The notes under the pieces: generated by a model
What the model was told of the DNA's origin: nothing
Seen by the model: the letters and a program-made list of their open reading frames with translations, nothing else
Databases searched by the model: none
Shown: positions 1-6,340 of the stretch, piece after piece
Layout: every line of letters starts with the position of its first letter
Position numbering within the stretch: the stretch's first letter is position 1
Source of the DNA: SFDP01 sp051653625
Lineage (GTDB): Bacteria > Bacillota > Clostridia > Lachnospirales > Lachnospiraceae
Assembly: GCA_051653625.1 (NCBI GenBank)
Contig: JBOFWM010000098.1
Span: 1 to 31,915 of the forward strand
Reading direction: 5' to 3'
DNA length: 31,915 nucleotides
Made by a program: the position numbers and the translations under genes

Positions 1-66
1 TCCTCCAGTTCGCATCTGTATGTCTTTGTATAAATTATATTCTTTGTTTGTACTAAATGTGTCCAT
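1..66 (-). CDS. spoIVA: Stage IV sporulation protein A, N-terminal fragment (cut by window edge)
   Basis: Only the first 22 codons are inside the window. The translation begins MDTFSTNKEYNLYKDI and continues QMRTGG, which matches the start of SpoIVA, where a short N-terminal tail leads through a conserved [K/R]DI..RT.G segment into the Walker A GTPase/ATPase-like domain. SpoIVA is the ATPase that polymerises on the forespore outer membrane as the basement layer of the spore coat. The ATG is preceded by a strong GGAAGGGGA Shine-Dalgarno sequence, and a sigma-E-like promoter lies just upstream (93-121), which fits mother-cell expression. The catalytic region lies outside the window, so the call rests on the N-terminal match and the promoter type. 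Confidence 0.75.
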   Translation of the reverse strand, partial: MDTFSTNKEYNLYKDIQMRTGG

Positions 67-72
67 AAAAAA

Positions 73-108
73 TCCCCTTCCATACTTAATTCATTATATG
101 GAAAGGGA
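73..108 (-). terminator. Intrinsic terminator of the DUF3048 gene, overlapping the spoIVA ribosome binding site
   Basis: Read on the minus strand, TCCCTTTCCATA pairs with TATGGAAGGGGA (12 positions, one mismatch, 12-nt loop) and is followed directly by TTTTTT. The right arm is also the Shine-Dalgarno sequence of spoIVA, and the left arm overlaps its putative -10 box. It starts 13 nt after the DUF3048 stop codon. Confidence 0.65.
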
Positions 109-121
109 TAAAAATATATGA
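93..121 (-). promoter_or_regulatory. Sigma-E-like promoter of spoIVA
   Basis: On the minus strand TCATATA (115-121) and CATATAAT (93-100) are separated by 14 bp. This is close to the sigma-E consensus, a KMATATT-type -35 and CATAnnnT-type -10 at 14-15 bp. The -35 box adjoins the DUF3048 stop codon. Transcription would start about 20 nt upstream of the spoIVA ATG. spoIVA is a known sigma-E gene in Bacillus; assignment here is inference from sequence. Confidence 0.6.
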
Positions 122-1222
122 CTATTTAATTGATAATTCACTCCAATTATCATTTGGAACTAATGCTACATACGTTTTTCCTGTATTGATTGTAATTTCC
201 TTGCCATCTGCATCAAAATACTGAGTAGGTGATGTAGGGCTTGTTTTATGCCAAGTCACTTGAATTGCTTTTCCATTTGTAATATAATATCCAGCTTTTC
301 CACTATCTATACAATTAAAAATCATATATCCATTTTCATCATATTGAGAAAAAGTACAAGATTGTATCAACAAATTTTTAAAGCTTAATTGTGCATTATT
401 ATTTCCTGGATCAAGATGCGCAGAACCATATTCATAATATTTGTAAAGTTTTGACTCTTCATCATACAATAAATACGATCCATTATGCTCAAATGGCAAT
501 TTTACCTCTGTTGCATCAAGTGCTGATTCATTATCACTAAAGTCAATTGGATTACTTGCTGTTGCAAATTGGTAATGTGCACCTTCATAATGTTCGTTAT
601 ATGTTGAGTCTACTTTCTTAGAATTAGAAAAGTTCTTTTCTAAATCCCCTGCTAAAATATACTCTGTAAATTCTCTTGCCTTTCCATTATTAACACGCGA
701 AAAAGTTCCACTAAAATTATCAGAATAATCTTCCGCTAAATAAGGATCATTATAAAATGGTCCTCCATCATGACAAAGAACAGCATTCCATTCTGCAGCA
801 AGTAAAATATTTGTTGGTCTTAAACTACGAATACTTCCTAATTGTTCAATTTTTGCCCAATCTTTTACTAATACCATCAATCTTGTAATTCTCTTATTTT
901 TTGTGCTGTTCATCATTTCATATACAATATCTGCTTCTGATAATCCATAATGTGGCAATGCCGTCTTCTCATTGTCTACCATTGCAGCAATTGGTCTTTG
1001 TTCTTTTAAACTTTCATCAATTAATTCATTCGTTAGTTCACTACGATACATCCCTTCTGGAATACTATCATCCTCTACTACCGCTTGTGTCTCTTTTTCT
1101 TGTTCCGTATCTTCAATCTTTGTTTCTTCAACCTTTGTTTTGATATCCTCTGTTTTATTACATCCCATAACAGCGACAGAAAATATTAAAACGGAAAGCG
1201 CTACAATTAATTGCTTTTTCAC
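122..1222 (-). CDS. DUF3048-family lipoprotein (YerB-like)
   Basis: A 366-residue secreted lipoprotein. Residues 1-21 form a lipoprotein signal peptide: charged MKKQ, a hydrophobic stretch, and lipobox VMGC with Cys21 as the lipidated residue. An acidic linker rich in E/T/K follows (about 24-52). The remainder matches the two-part DUF3048 architecture of Bacillus YerB: an N-terminal domain with IAAMVDNEK and LSEADIVYEMM, then LGSIRSLRPTN and VLCHDGGP, and a C-terminal beta-rich domain ending with an AFVLVPND-like segment (YVALVPND). The start codon is GTG with GAGAGG about 7 nt upstream. It has its own sigma-A-type promoter inside a long palindrome (1257-1315). The biochemical role of the family is not established; YerB has been linked to the helicase PcrA in Bacillus by interaction data, which does not define a function here. 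Confidence 0.85.
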   Translation of the reverse strand: MKKQLIVALSVLIFSVAVMGCNKTEDIKTKVEETKIEDTEQEKETQAVVEDDSIPEGMYRSELTNELIDESLKEQRPIAAMVDNEKTALPHYGLSEADIVYEMMNSTKNKRITRLMVLVKDWAKIEQLGSIRSLRPTNILLAAEWNAVLCHDGGPFYNDPYLAEDYSDNFSGTFSRVNNGKAREFTEYILAGDLEKNFSNSKKVDSTYNEHYEGAHYQFATASNPIDFSDNESALDATEVKLPFEHNGSYLLYDEESKLYKYYEYGSAHLDPGNNNAQLSFKNLLIQSCTFSQYDENGYMIFNCIDSGKAGYYITNGKAIQVTWHKTSPTSPTQYFDADGKEITINTGKTYVALVPNDNWSELSIK

Positions 1223-1262
1223 CTTATATCCTCTCTTTCTTTTTCTATATGTAACAAAGGAT

Positions 1263-1291
1263 ATTATACTCTATTTTTATTTGTATTACAA
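1263..1291 (-). promoter_or_regulatory. Sigma-A-type promoter of the DUF3048 lipoprotein gene
   Basis: On the minus strand TTGTAA (1286-1291) and a perfect TATAAT (1263-1268) are 17 bp apart. Transcription would begin near 1256, giving a leader of about 34 nt. Both boxes lie inside the 59-bp palindrome. Confidence 0.65.
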
Positions 1292-1309
1292 ATGAAAACA
1301 GAATATAAT
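1281..1309 (+). promoter_or_regulatory. Mirror-image promoter, antisense to mgsA
   Basis: The same palindrome read on the plus strand gives TTGTAT (1281-1286), a 17-bp spacer and TATAAT (1304-1309). No plus-strand gene follows; a transcript from about 1316 would run antisense through mgsA. It may be an unavoidable by-product of the symmetry. Confidence 0.35.
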
Positions 1310-1339
1310 ATCCTTAAGATTAATTAAGCTTTATAATTT

Positions 1340-1813
1340 TTATAGTGTATTTGCTCTATGCTCAATATTTTGTTGAAAATTAATTACATTATGGTTATAT
1401 TCAATATCCATATACATACTAGTAATTAAAAAATCTGCAGTTGCTCTATTATTTGCCATTGGTATATCATATACTTGTGCAATTCTAAGAAGTGCTTTTA
1501 CATCTGGGTCATGTGGTTGTGCTTCTAATGGATCTGAAAAGAAAATAACAAAATCAACCGATCCTTCTACAATTTTAGCACCAATTTGTTGATCTCCACC
1601 TAATGGTCCACTATTATAACCTTTTACAGGCAATCCCGTCTTATCTGTAATCATTCTTGCAGTTGTACCTGTACCACATAAAAAATGTTGTGATAAAATA
1701 TCCTTATGACATTCACACCAGTCAATTAATTCTGGTTTCTTACTATCATGTGCAATTAATGCAATATTCTTTTGTTTTCCAATGGTCAATGTCAGAAAAT
1801 TCTCTTTTAACAT
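1340..1813 (-). CDS. mgsA: Methylglyoxal synthase
   Basis: Converts dihydroxyacetone phosphate to methylglyoxal and inorganic phosphate, an overflow bypass of glycolysis when phosphate is limiting. The 157-residue protein is the normal family length (E. coli 152). The conserved blocks are all present: ALIAHD (His22/Asp23), the catalytic loop GPLGGDQQ at 69-76 with the general-base Asp74, FFSDPLEAQPHDPDVKALL with His101 and Asp104, and N/ATAD in the C-terminal part. The ATG is preceded by AGGAGG at 8 nt spacing. It has its own promoter (1885-1913) and is followed by the large palindrome, so it is probably transcribed alone. Very secure call. Confidence 0.97.
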   Translation of the reverse strand: MLKENFLTLTIGKQKNIALIAHDSKKPELIDWCECHKDILSQHFLCGTGTTARMITDKTGLPVKGYNSGPLGGDQQIGAKIVEGSVDFVIFFSDPLEAQPHDPDVKALLRIAQVYDIPMANNRATADFLITSMYMDIEYNHNVINFQQNIEHRANTL

Positions 1814-1829
1814 AAACGTGTCCTCCTAT

Positions 1830-1851
1830 TATGAATACTTCTCGATTCATA
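1830..1851 (-). other. Short inverted repeat in the mgsA leader
   Basis: TATGAAT and ATTCATA form a 7-bp inverted repeat with an 8-nt loop, placed 2-3 nt upstream of the mgsA AGGAGG site within a predicted leader of about 65 nt. It may be a small hairpin next to the ribosome binding site or an operator; short AT-rich repeats of this size also arise by chance. Confidence 0.3.
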
Positions 1852-1884
1852 TACGTTTTTTCTAAAATTATTTGTTACAAAAAT

Positions 1885-1913
1885 ACTATATAATGGAAAA
1901 CATTTTTTGACAA
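1885..1913 (-). promoter_or_regulatory. Sigma-A promoter of mgsA
   Basis: On the minus strand TTGTCA (1908-1913), a 17-bp spacer and TATAGT (1885-1890). It lies in the 130-bp gap after tyrS. I see no GC-rich terminator for tyrS in that gap, so some read-through from tyrS is possible. Confidence 0.7.
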
Positions 1914-1943
1914 GACAAAATATCTAATTTTTTTATAAAAAAT

Positions 1944-3167
1944 TTATTCTATTATAATTCGTCTGAAATTTTTCTTGCCCCTTTTTATTACAATTCCATC
2001 ACCTAATAACTGTTCTTTATAGATTTCAGTCTTGGTATCCTCTATTTTTTCACCATCTAGTGACACGCCACCTTGTTCTACTGCTCTTCTTGCTTCTGAT
2101 TTTGATGGAACTAATGTAGATTTTACTAGAATAGACAAAATATCTATTTTATCTTCTACTAGATCTTCTAGTGTTAAAATACATGTTGGCATTTCAGTTG
2201 CAATTCCACTAGCAAATAGTGCTTTTGCACTATCTTGTGCTTTTATTGCTTCCTCTTCATTATGAACAAGTTTTGTTAATTCATATGCTAAAATTTCTTT
2301 CGCTTTATTTAATTGACTACCTTCCCATTCATCCATTGCTTCAATTTCTTCAATTGGTAAAAATGTTAACATACGAATACATTTCAGGACATCTGCATCT
2401 GCAACATTTCTCCAATATTGGTAAAACTCAAAAGGACTTGTTTTATTCGGATCTAGCCAAACTGCTCCTTTTTGTGTTTTTCCCATTTTATTTCCTTCAG
2501 AATTCAATAATAAAGTAATGGTCATCGCACAAGCATTTTTACCAAGTTTTCTTCGAATAAGTTCTGTTCCACCAAGCATATTGCTCCACTGATCATCCCC
2601 ACCAAATTGCATATTACATCCATATTTTTCGTACAATGCAAGAAAATCGTAACTTTGCATAATCATATAATTAAATTCTAAAAAACTTAATCCTTTTTCC
2701 ATTCTTTGCTTATAGCATTCTGCCGATAACATTCTATTTACACTAAAATGTGCTCCAACGTCACGAAGCATTTCTACATAATTTAATTCTAATAACCAAT
2801 CTGCATTATTTACCATAATTGCCTTATCATCCGAAAAATCAATAAATTTACTCATTTGGTTTTTAAAGCATTCACAGTTATGATTAATTTGTTCCTTTGT
2901 CATCATATTACGCATATCACTTCGTCCCGATGGATCTCCGATCATTGCAGTTCCCCCACCAATTAAAGCAATTGGTTTATTTCCAGCATCTTGCAAACGT
3001 TTCATTAAACAAAGGGCCATAAAATGTCCAACATGCAAACTATCTGCAGTAGGATCAAAACCTATATAAAATGTTGCTTTACCAGCATTAATCAAATCTC
3101 TTATTTCTTCTTCATCTGTTAATTGTGCAAGTAGCCCTCTAGCTTTTAATTCTTCAAAAATTGTCAT
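1944..3167 (-). CDS. tyrS: Tyrosyl-tRNA synthetase
   Basis: Class I aminoacyl-tRNA synthetase that activates tyrosine and charges tRNA-Tyr. The 407-residue product has the HIGH-type motif HVGH at 45-48, the tyrosine pocket segments YMIMQSYDF (167-175) and QFGGDDQW (187-194), the KMSKS-type loop KMGKT (227-231), and a C-terminal S4 RNA-binding domain (about 343-407) with PSKSEARRAVEQGGV. I chose the ATG at 3167, translating MTIFEELK, because TAGGAG lies about 7 nt upstream and bacterial TyrS begins here. The reading frame stays open to a GTG at 3239, but that extension runs through a terminator hairpin and is unlikely to be translated. A promoter and a terminator lie in the leader. Confidence 0.97.
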   Translation of the reverse strand: MTIFEELKARGLLAQLTDEEEIRDLINAGKATFYIGFDPTADSLHVGHFMALCLMKRLQDAGNKPIALIGGGTAMIGDPSGRSDMRNMMTKEQINHNCECFKNQMSKFIDFSDDKAIMVNNADWLLELNYVEMLRDVGAHFSVNRMLSAECYKQRMEKGLSFLEFNYMIMQSYDFLALYEKYGCNMQFGGDDQWSNMLGGTELIRRKLGKNACAMTITLLLNSEGNKMGKTQKGAVWLDPNKTSPFEFYQYWRNVADADVLKCIRMLTFLPIEEIEAMDEWEGSQLNKAKEILAYELTKLVHNEEEAIKAQDSAKALFASGIATEMPTCILTLEDLVEDKIDILSILVKSTLVPSKSEARRAVEQGGVSLDGEKIEDTKTEIYKEQLLGDGIVIKRGKKNFRRIIIE

Positions 3168-3191
3168 GTTTGTTCTCCTACTATTTACATT

Positions 3192-3221
3192 AAAAAACCT
3201 CATCCTAACAAAAGGACGAGG
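3192..3221 (-). terminator. Terminator hairpin in the tyrS leader (possible attenuator)
   Basis: On the minus strand CCTCGTCCT pairs with AGGATGAGG (9 bp including one G-U) around a TTTGTT loop, followed by TTTTTT. It lies between the tyrS promoter (3248-3276) and the tyrS ATG, beginning only about 20 nt from the expected transcription start. It also lies downstream of the moxR-VWA genes and may serve as their terminator. Confidence 0.75.
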
Positions 3222-3247
3222 CAATACTCTTGCTATCACTTTCGTTT

Positions 3248-3276
3248 ATTCTACAAAATCAATTTTTATTTGTCAA
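3248..3276 (-). promoter_or_regulatory. Sigma-A promoter of tyrS
   Basis: On the minus strand a perfect TTGACA (3271-3276), a 17-bp spacer and TAGAAT (3248-3253). The -35 box starts 8 nt after the stop codon of the VWA gene. Expected start near 3241, giving a leader of about 75 nt. Confidence 0.8.
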
Positions 3277-3284
3277 GTATCCAC

Positions 3285-4484
3285 TTATTTGTTCACCATC
3301 AGCTTTGTCATAGCTTGATTTAATCCATCTACTGTTAATTTATACATAGGAAATAATTCTTTGATTACTGTTTCGGCTTCACGCCATGGTGCATGACCTG
3401 GTGCCATTTTAGGATTTAACCAAACAATTTTTTTATACTTTCTTTTCAGAAGCTTTAACCACTCTATTCCACTCATTCCTCCGTTTGGTCCCCTATAGTT
3501 TCCAGTATCTGAATACAATTCTTCTGGTGCCATTGCAGCATCACCGACAATAATCACTTTATAATCACTATCTAAATTACGAAACATCCACTGAGTATCA
3601 ATCCAGTCTCCATTTTCACATTCTGGAGTTTTGTATAAATTACTATAAATACAATTATGAAAAAAATAGACTTTTACTTCCTTAAAATGATTTGTCTTTG
3701 TAACAGATGTGAATAATTGTTGCAATAACTCTGTATATGGAATCATCGTACCACCAGAATCCATGAGAAGTAATAGTTTCACAGAATTTTTTCTTGGTTT
3801 TTCCATTACAATTTGCAGATATCCCCCATTATTACATGTTTTATGAATGGTATCCTCTAAAGCAAGTTCTGTTTTTTCTATTTCTAATCTTGTTGAAAAC
3901 TGACGAAGTTTTCGAAGGGCTTGTATAAATTGTCGATTCTCTAATACACGATCATTTCTAAAATCACGATATTTTCGTTCACCAATTACTGCAAATGCTG
4001 ATTGATATCCTGTTGTACCACCAACACGTATTCCTCCAACATTTCCTCCAGTATTTCCAAAAGAAGTTTTCCCCATCGTTCCAATCCATTGATTTCCACC
4101 ATTATGTTCACTATCTTGATCTTTTAATCTCTTTTTAAAAGTCTCTTCCACTTCTTCTTTTGTTTGGATTCCCTCTTCCACTTTATTTAAAAAATCTTTT
4201 TTTTCTTCTAAAAGATCACTCATCTCAGGTTTATCAAGCCACTTTAATAATTGTTTGCTTATTTCTGTTTCCTGTACTACACCTTTAAAAATGGATTCAA
4301 ATACCATATCAAACTTATCATAATCTGTTTCACTTTTCACTAAAGTCATTTTTGCCACATGATAAAACCTTGTAAAATCACACCCTACAAGACCTTTTTC
4401 TAATGCTTTCATAAAAGTAATCCATTCGCCTAATGACACCATAAGTCCTGCACCTCTTAAGGCATAAAAAAAATCCAGAAACAT
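3285..4484 (-). CDS. VWA-domain protein of the CoxE-like family, partner of a MoxR ATPase
   Basis: A 399-residue soluble protein with no signal peptide. The N-terminal 125 residues are helical and carry MVSLGEWITFMKAL and other features of the CoxE-like family. A glycine-rich linker follows (about 128-160), then a VWA domain from about 230. The metal-site motif reads MDSGGTM (241-247), that is D-S-G-G-T instead of the textbook DxSxS; the family signature FFHNCIY follows at 274-280, then VIIVGDAAMAP at 310-320 and IVWLNP at 353-358. It is encoded 35 nt downstream of a MoxR-type AAA+ ATPase, the usual pairing in which the ATPase remodels or inserts a cofactor into a target held by the VWA protein. 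The target is unknown. SD AAGGA lies 7 nt before the ATG. Confidence 0.85.
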   Translation of the reverse strand: MFLDFFYALRGAGLMVSLGEWITFMKALEKGLVGCDFTRFYHVAKMTLVKSETDYDKFDMVFESIFKGVVQETEISKQLLKWLDKPEMSDLLEEKKDFLNKVEEGIQTKEEVEETFKKRLKDQDSEHNGGNQWIGTMGKTSFGNTGGNVGGIRVGGTTGYQSAFAVIGERKYRDFRNDRVLENRQFIQALRKLRQFSTRLEIEKTELALEDTIHKTCNNGGYLQIVMEKPRKNSVKLLLLMDSGGTMIPYTELLQQLFTSVTKTNHFKEVKVYFFHNCIYSNLYKTPECENGDWIDTQWMFRNLDSDYKVIIVGDAAMAPEELYSDTGNYRGPNGGMSGIEWLKLLKRKYKKIVWLNPKMAPGHAPWREAETVIKELFPMYKLTVDGLNQAMTKLMVNK

Positions 4485-4519
4485 CCATCAATCCTTACCT
4501 TTCTTACTATTTAATGATT

Positions 4520-5332
4520 TTATAAATTTGTATGCTTTATTACTTCTATATCTTCATCTTTTTTCAAAATCACACCTAAAAAAGGCAAGGTTTCTTTTAT
4601 TTTTGTTGCATCAATTCCTCCAATAATTAAAGCATTGATCCAATCAATTAACTCAGAAGTGCTTGGCTTTTTTCTAATTTCACGAACACTTCTTATGGAA
4701 TAAAAAGTATCCATTGCTTGTTTTAACAATTCTTCTTCTACTTTAGGATGATGTGTTAAAATAATTTCTTTCATTAAATCTTTTGTAGGAAAATCAATAA
4801 AATGAAAAATACAACGACGTAAAAATGCATCAGGTAATTCTTTTTCTGCATTTGAAGTGATAATTACAATGGGCCTTTTTTTTGCTTTAATATTTTTCTT
4901 ATTTTCTGGAATATAAAACTCCATTTGATCAAGTTCCCATAATAAATCGTTAGGAAATTCTAAGTCTGCTTTATCAATTTCATCAATCAAAAGAATTACT
5001 TGTTCTTCACTATCAAATGCTTCTCCTAATTTTCCTAACTTTATATATTTTGAAATATCATCTACCCCTTCTTCTCCAAATTGCCCATCATAGAGACGTT
5101 TGATCGTATCATATACATATAATCCCTCTTGTGCTTTCGTTGTAGACTTAATATTCCAAATAATCAACTTTTTGTTTAATGAAGTCGCAATTGCATCTGC
5201 AAGCATTGTTTTTCCCGTTCCTGGTTCTCCTTTAATTAATAAAGGTTTCTCCAATGCAATTGCAACTTCAACCGCTTGCATTAATTGTTCACTTACTACA
5301 TATTCTTTTGTACCATTAAATTTATAGTCCAT
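4520..5332 (-). CDS. MoxR-family AAA+ ATPase
   Basis: A 270-residue single-domain AAA+ ATPase. Walker A GEPGTGKT is at 35-42, Walker B LLIDEID at 114-120, the sensor-1 region IITSNAEKELPDAFLRRC at about 158-174, and a helical lid follows with the arginine-containing SVREIRKKPSTSEL segment. Family members work as chaperone-like ATPases with VWA partners, and the next gene encodes such a partner. I place the start at the ATG giving MDYKFNGT; the frame is open 26 codons further upstream, but that extension overlaps metF and lacks family similarity. AAGGA lies about 11 nt upstream. A divergent promoter region is shared with metF. Confidence 0.9.
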   Translation of the reverse strand: MDYKFNGTKEYVVSEQLMQAVEVAIALEKPLLIKGEPGTGKTMLADAIATSLNKKLIIWNIKSTTKAQEGLYVYDTIKRLYDGQFGEEGVDDISKYIKLGKLGEAFDSEEQVILLIDEIDKADLEFPNDLLWELDQMEFYIPENKKNIKAKKRPIVIITSNAEKELPDAFLRRCIFHFIDFPTKDLMKEIILTHHPKVEEELLKQAMDTFYSIRSVREIRKKPSTSELIDWINALIIGGIDATKIKETLPFLGVILKKDEDIEVIKHTNL

Positions 5333-5354
5333 TTTCTTCACATTCCTTTTTTTC

Positions 5355-5383
5355 TTGAAATTCTTATAGTTACATGTTACGAT
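5355..5383 (+). promoter_or_regulatory. Promoter of metF
   Basis: TTGAAA (5355-5360), a 17-bp spacer and TACGAT (5378-5383), with TG one base before the -10 box (extended -10). It overlaps the opposing moxR promoter. Confidence 0.5.
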
Positions 5384-5402
5384 AATCCCTGATAAATTGC
5401 AA
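5374..5402 (-). promoter_or_regulatory. Promoter of the moxR-VWA pair
   Basis: On the minus strand TTGCAA (5397-5402), a 17-bp spacer and TAACAT (5374-5379). Its -10 box overlaps the metF -10 box, so the two promoters cannot easily be occupied together. Confidence 0.45.
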
Positions 5403-5435
5403 GAAAACATAAAAAAATTTGAAATGGAGCAAAGT

Positions 5436-6293
5436 ATGATACAAAAGATTTATAATGAAAAAAAATCTATTATTTCCTTTGAGGTATTTCCACCTAAAAA
5501 AGAAGATGATTTTCCAAATGCTTTTTCTGTATTAGACCAATTAAAAGAATTAAATCCTGAATTCATTAGTGTGACTTATGGCGCAGGTGGTAGCAATTCT
5601 AAAAATACAGTAGATATTGCCTCTTATATTGAAAATACATTAAAAATTCCTGCGCTTGCACATTTAACATGTGTTGGTAACAAAAAAGAAGACATTGATA
5701 AAGTATTAAAAAAATTACAAGCTGCAAATGTCAACCATATTTTGGCACTTCGTGGCGATCGTCCATCCTATATGAATGATGAAGTGTTTTTTCAAAGAGA
5801 CTTTTTATATGCATCTGATTTAATTACTTATATAAAAAATACATATGACTTTACAATTGCAGGTGCTGCTTATCCTGAAAAACATTTTGAAGCAACCTCC
5901 ATGGATGCTGATATTCAATATTTAAAAGAGAAAACAAATTGTGGATTAGAATTTTTAATTACTCAATTATTTTTTGATAATAATCAATTTTATAGCTTTC
6001 TTGAAAAAGCAAGAAAAGCTAATATTTCTATTCCAATCAGTGTAGGTATTATGCCTATTACTTCAGCTAAACAACTAGGAACTACTGTTACATTGTCTGG
6101 TTCTAGTGTACCAAAATCATTGTCAGATATTATTGCAAAATATGGAGATTCAAAAGAGGATATGCAAAAAGCAGGTATAGATTATGCAATCAATCAAATT
6201 CTTGATTTAAAAGCACAAAAAGTAGATGGCATTCATATTTATTCTATGAATAAACCTAAGACAACTGCTCTTATTATGAATGGTATAAAATAA
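5436..6293 (+). CDS. metF: Methylenetetrahydrofolate reductase
   Basis: Reduces 5,10-methylene-tetrahydrofolate to 5-methyl-tetrahydrofolate, the methyl donor for methionine synthesis and, in some anaerobes, for one-carbon pathways. The 285-residue TIM-barrel flavoprotein has the catalytic segment SFEVFPP (14-20, Glu16), TYGAGGS (47-53), LALRGD (103-108, the Asp that contacts the flavin/folate), GAAYPEKH (143-150), TQLFFD (176-181) and GIMPITS. Length matches the bacterial MetF family. The ATG at 5436 has GGAG six bases upstream; a TTG at 5397 and an ATG at 5424 are in frame but have poorer sites. No homocysteine methyltransferase or MetV-like gene is adjacent, so acetogenic use cannot be decided from the window. 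Confidence 0.95.
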   Translation: MIQKIYNEKKSIISFEVFPPKKEDDFPNAFSVLDQLKELNPEFISVTYGAGGSNSKNTVDIASYIENTLKIPALAHLTCVGNKKEDIDKVLKKLQAANVNHILALRGDRPSYMNDEVFFQRDFLYASDLITYIKNTYDFTIAGAAYPEKHFEATSMDADIQYLKEKTNCGLEFLITQLFFDNNQFYSFLEKARKANISIPISVGIMPITSAKQLGTTVTLSGSSVPKSLSDIIAKYGDSKEDMQKAGIDYAINQILDLKAQKVDGIHIYSMNKPKTTALIMNGIK

Positions 6294-6340
6294 AAAAAAA
6301 CCACGCATTTCAAGTTGTAAACTTGAGCGTGGATTTTTTT
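6292..6340. terminator. Bidirectional terminator between convergent metF and gpsA
   Basis: CCACGC (6301-6306) pairs with GCGTGG (6327-6332), and TCAAGTT (6310-6316) with AACTTGA (6320-6326), with a 3-nt bulge. A run of A precedes and a run of T follows, so the hairpin has a U-tract in both directions. Confidence 0.85.

Larger units (their letters stand above)
1257..1315. repeat. 59-bp near-perfect palindrome between mgsA and the DUF3048 gene
   Basis: The 12-bp ends AAGGATATTATA (1257-1268) and TATAATATCCTT (1304-1315) are perfectly complementary, and the symmetry continues to the centre at about 1286. Of 29 pairs, 26 are Watson-Crick. In minus-strand RNA two of the other three become G-U pairs, so the hairpin is more stable in the direction of mgsA transcription. 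It begins 24 nt after the mgsA stop codon and is followed by TTTGTTAC, so it can act as the mgsA terminator. It also contains a promoter on each strand. Confidence 0.8.

Noticed and set aside
901..1295. Plus-strand open frames opposite the DUF3048 gene
   Set aside because: They are low-complexity frames antisense to a clear lipoprotein gene, with no ribosome binding site or recognisable domain. Similar plus-strand shadows of der, ffh, ilvA, tyrS and others were left out for the same reason.
3168..3239. 24-codon N-terminal extension of TyrS from a GTG, in frame
   Set aside because: It reads through the terminator stem and U-tract, has no Shine-Dalgarno site, begins at about the predicted transcription start, and bacterial TyrS does not have it.
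3168..3284. T-box riboswitch upstream of tyrS
   Set aside because: The gap is only 117 bp and lacks the conserved T-box sequence and a specifier stem; only a simple terminator is present.
5333..5410. 26-codon upstream extension of the MoxR ATPase
   Set aside because: It would cross the divergent promoter region and has no similarity to the family; the ATG at 5332 fits the domain start.
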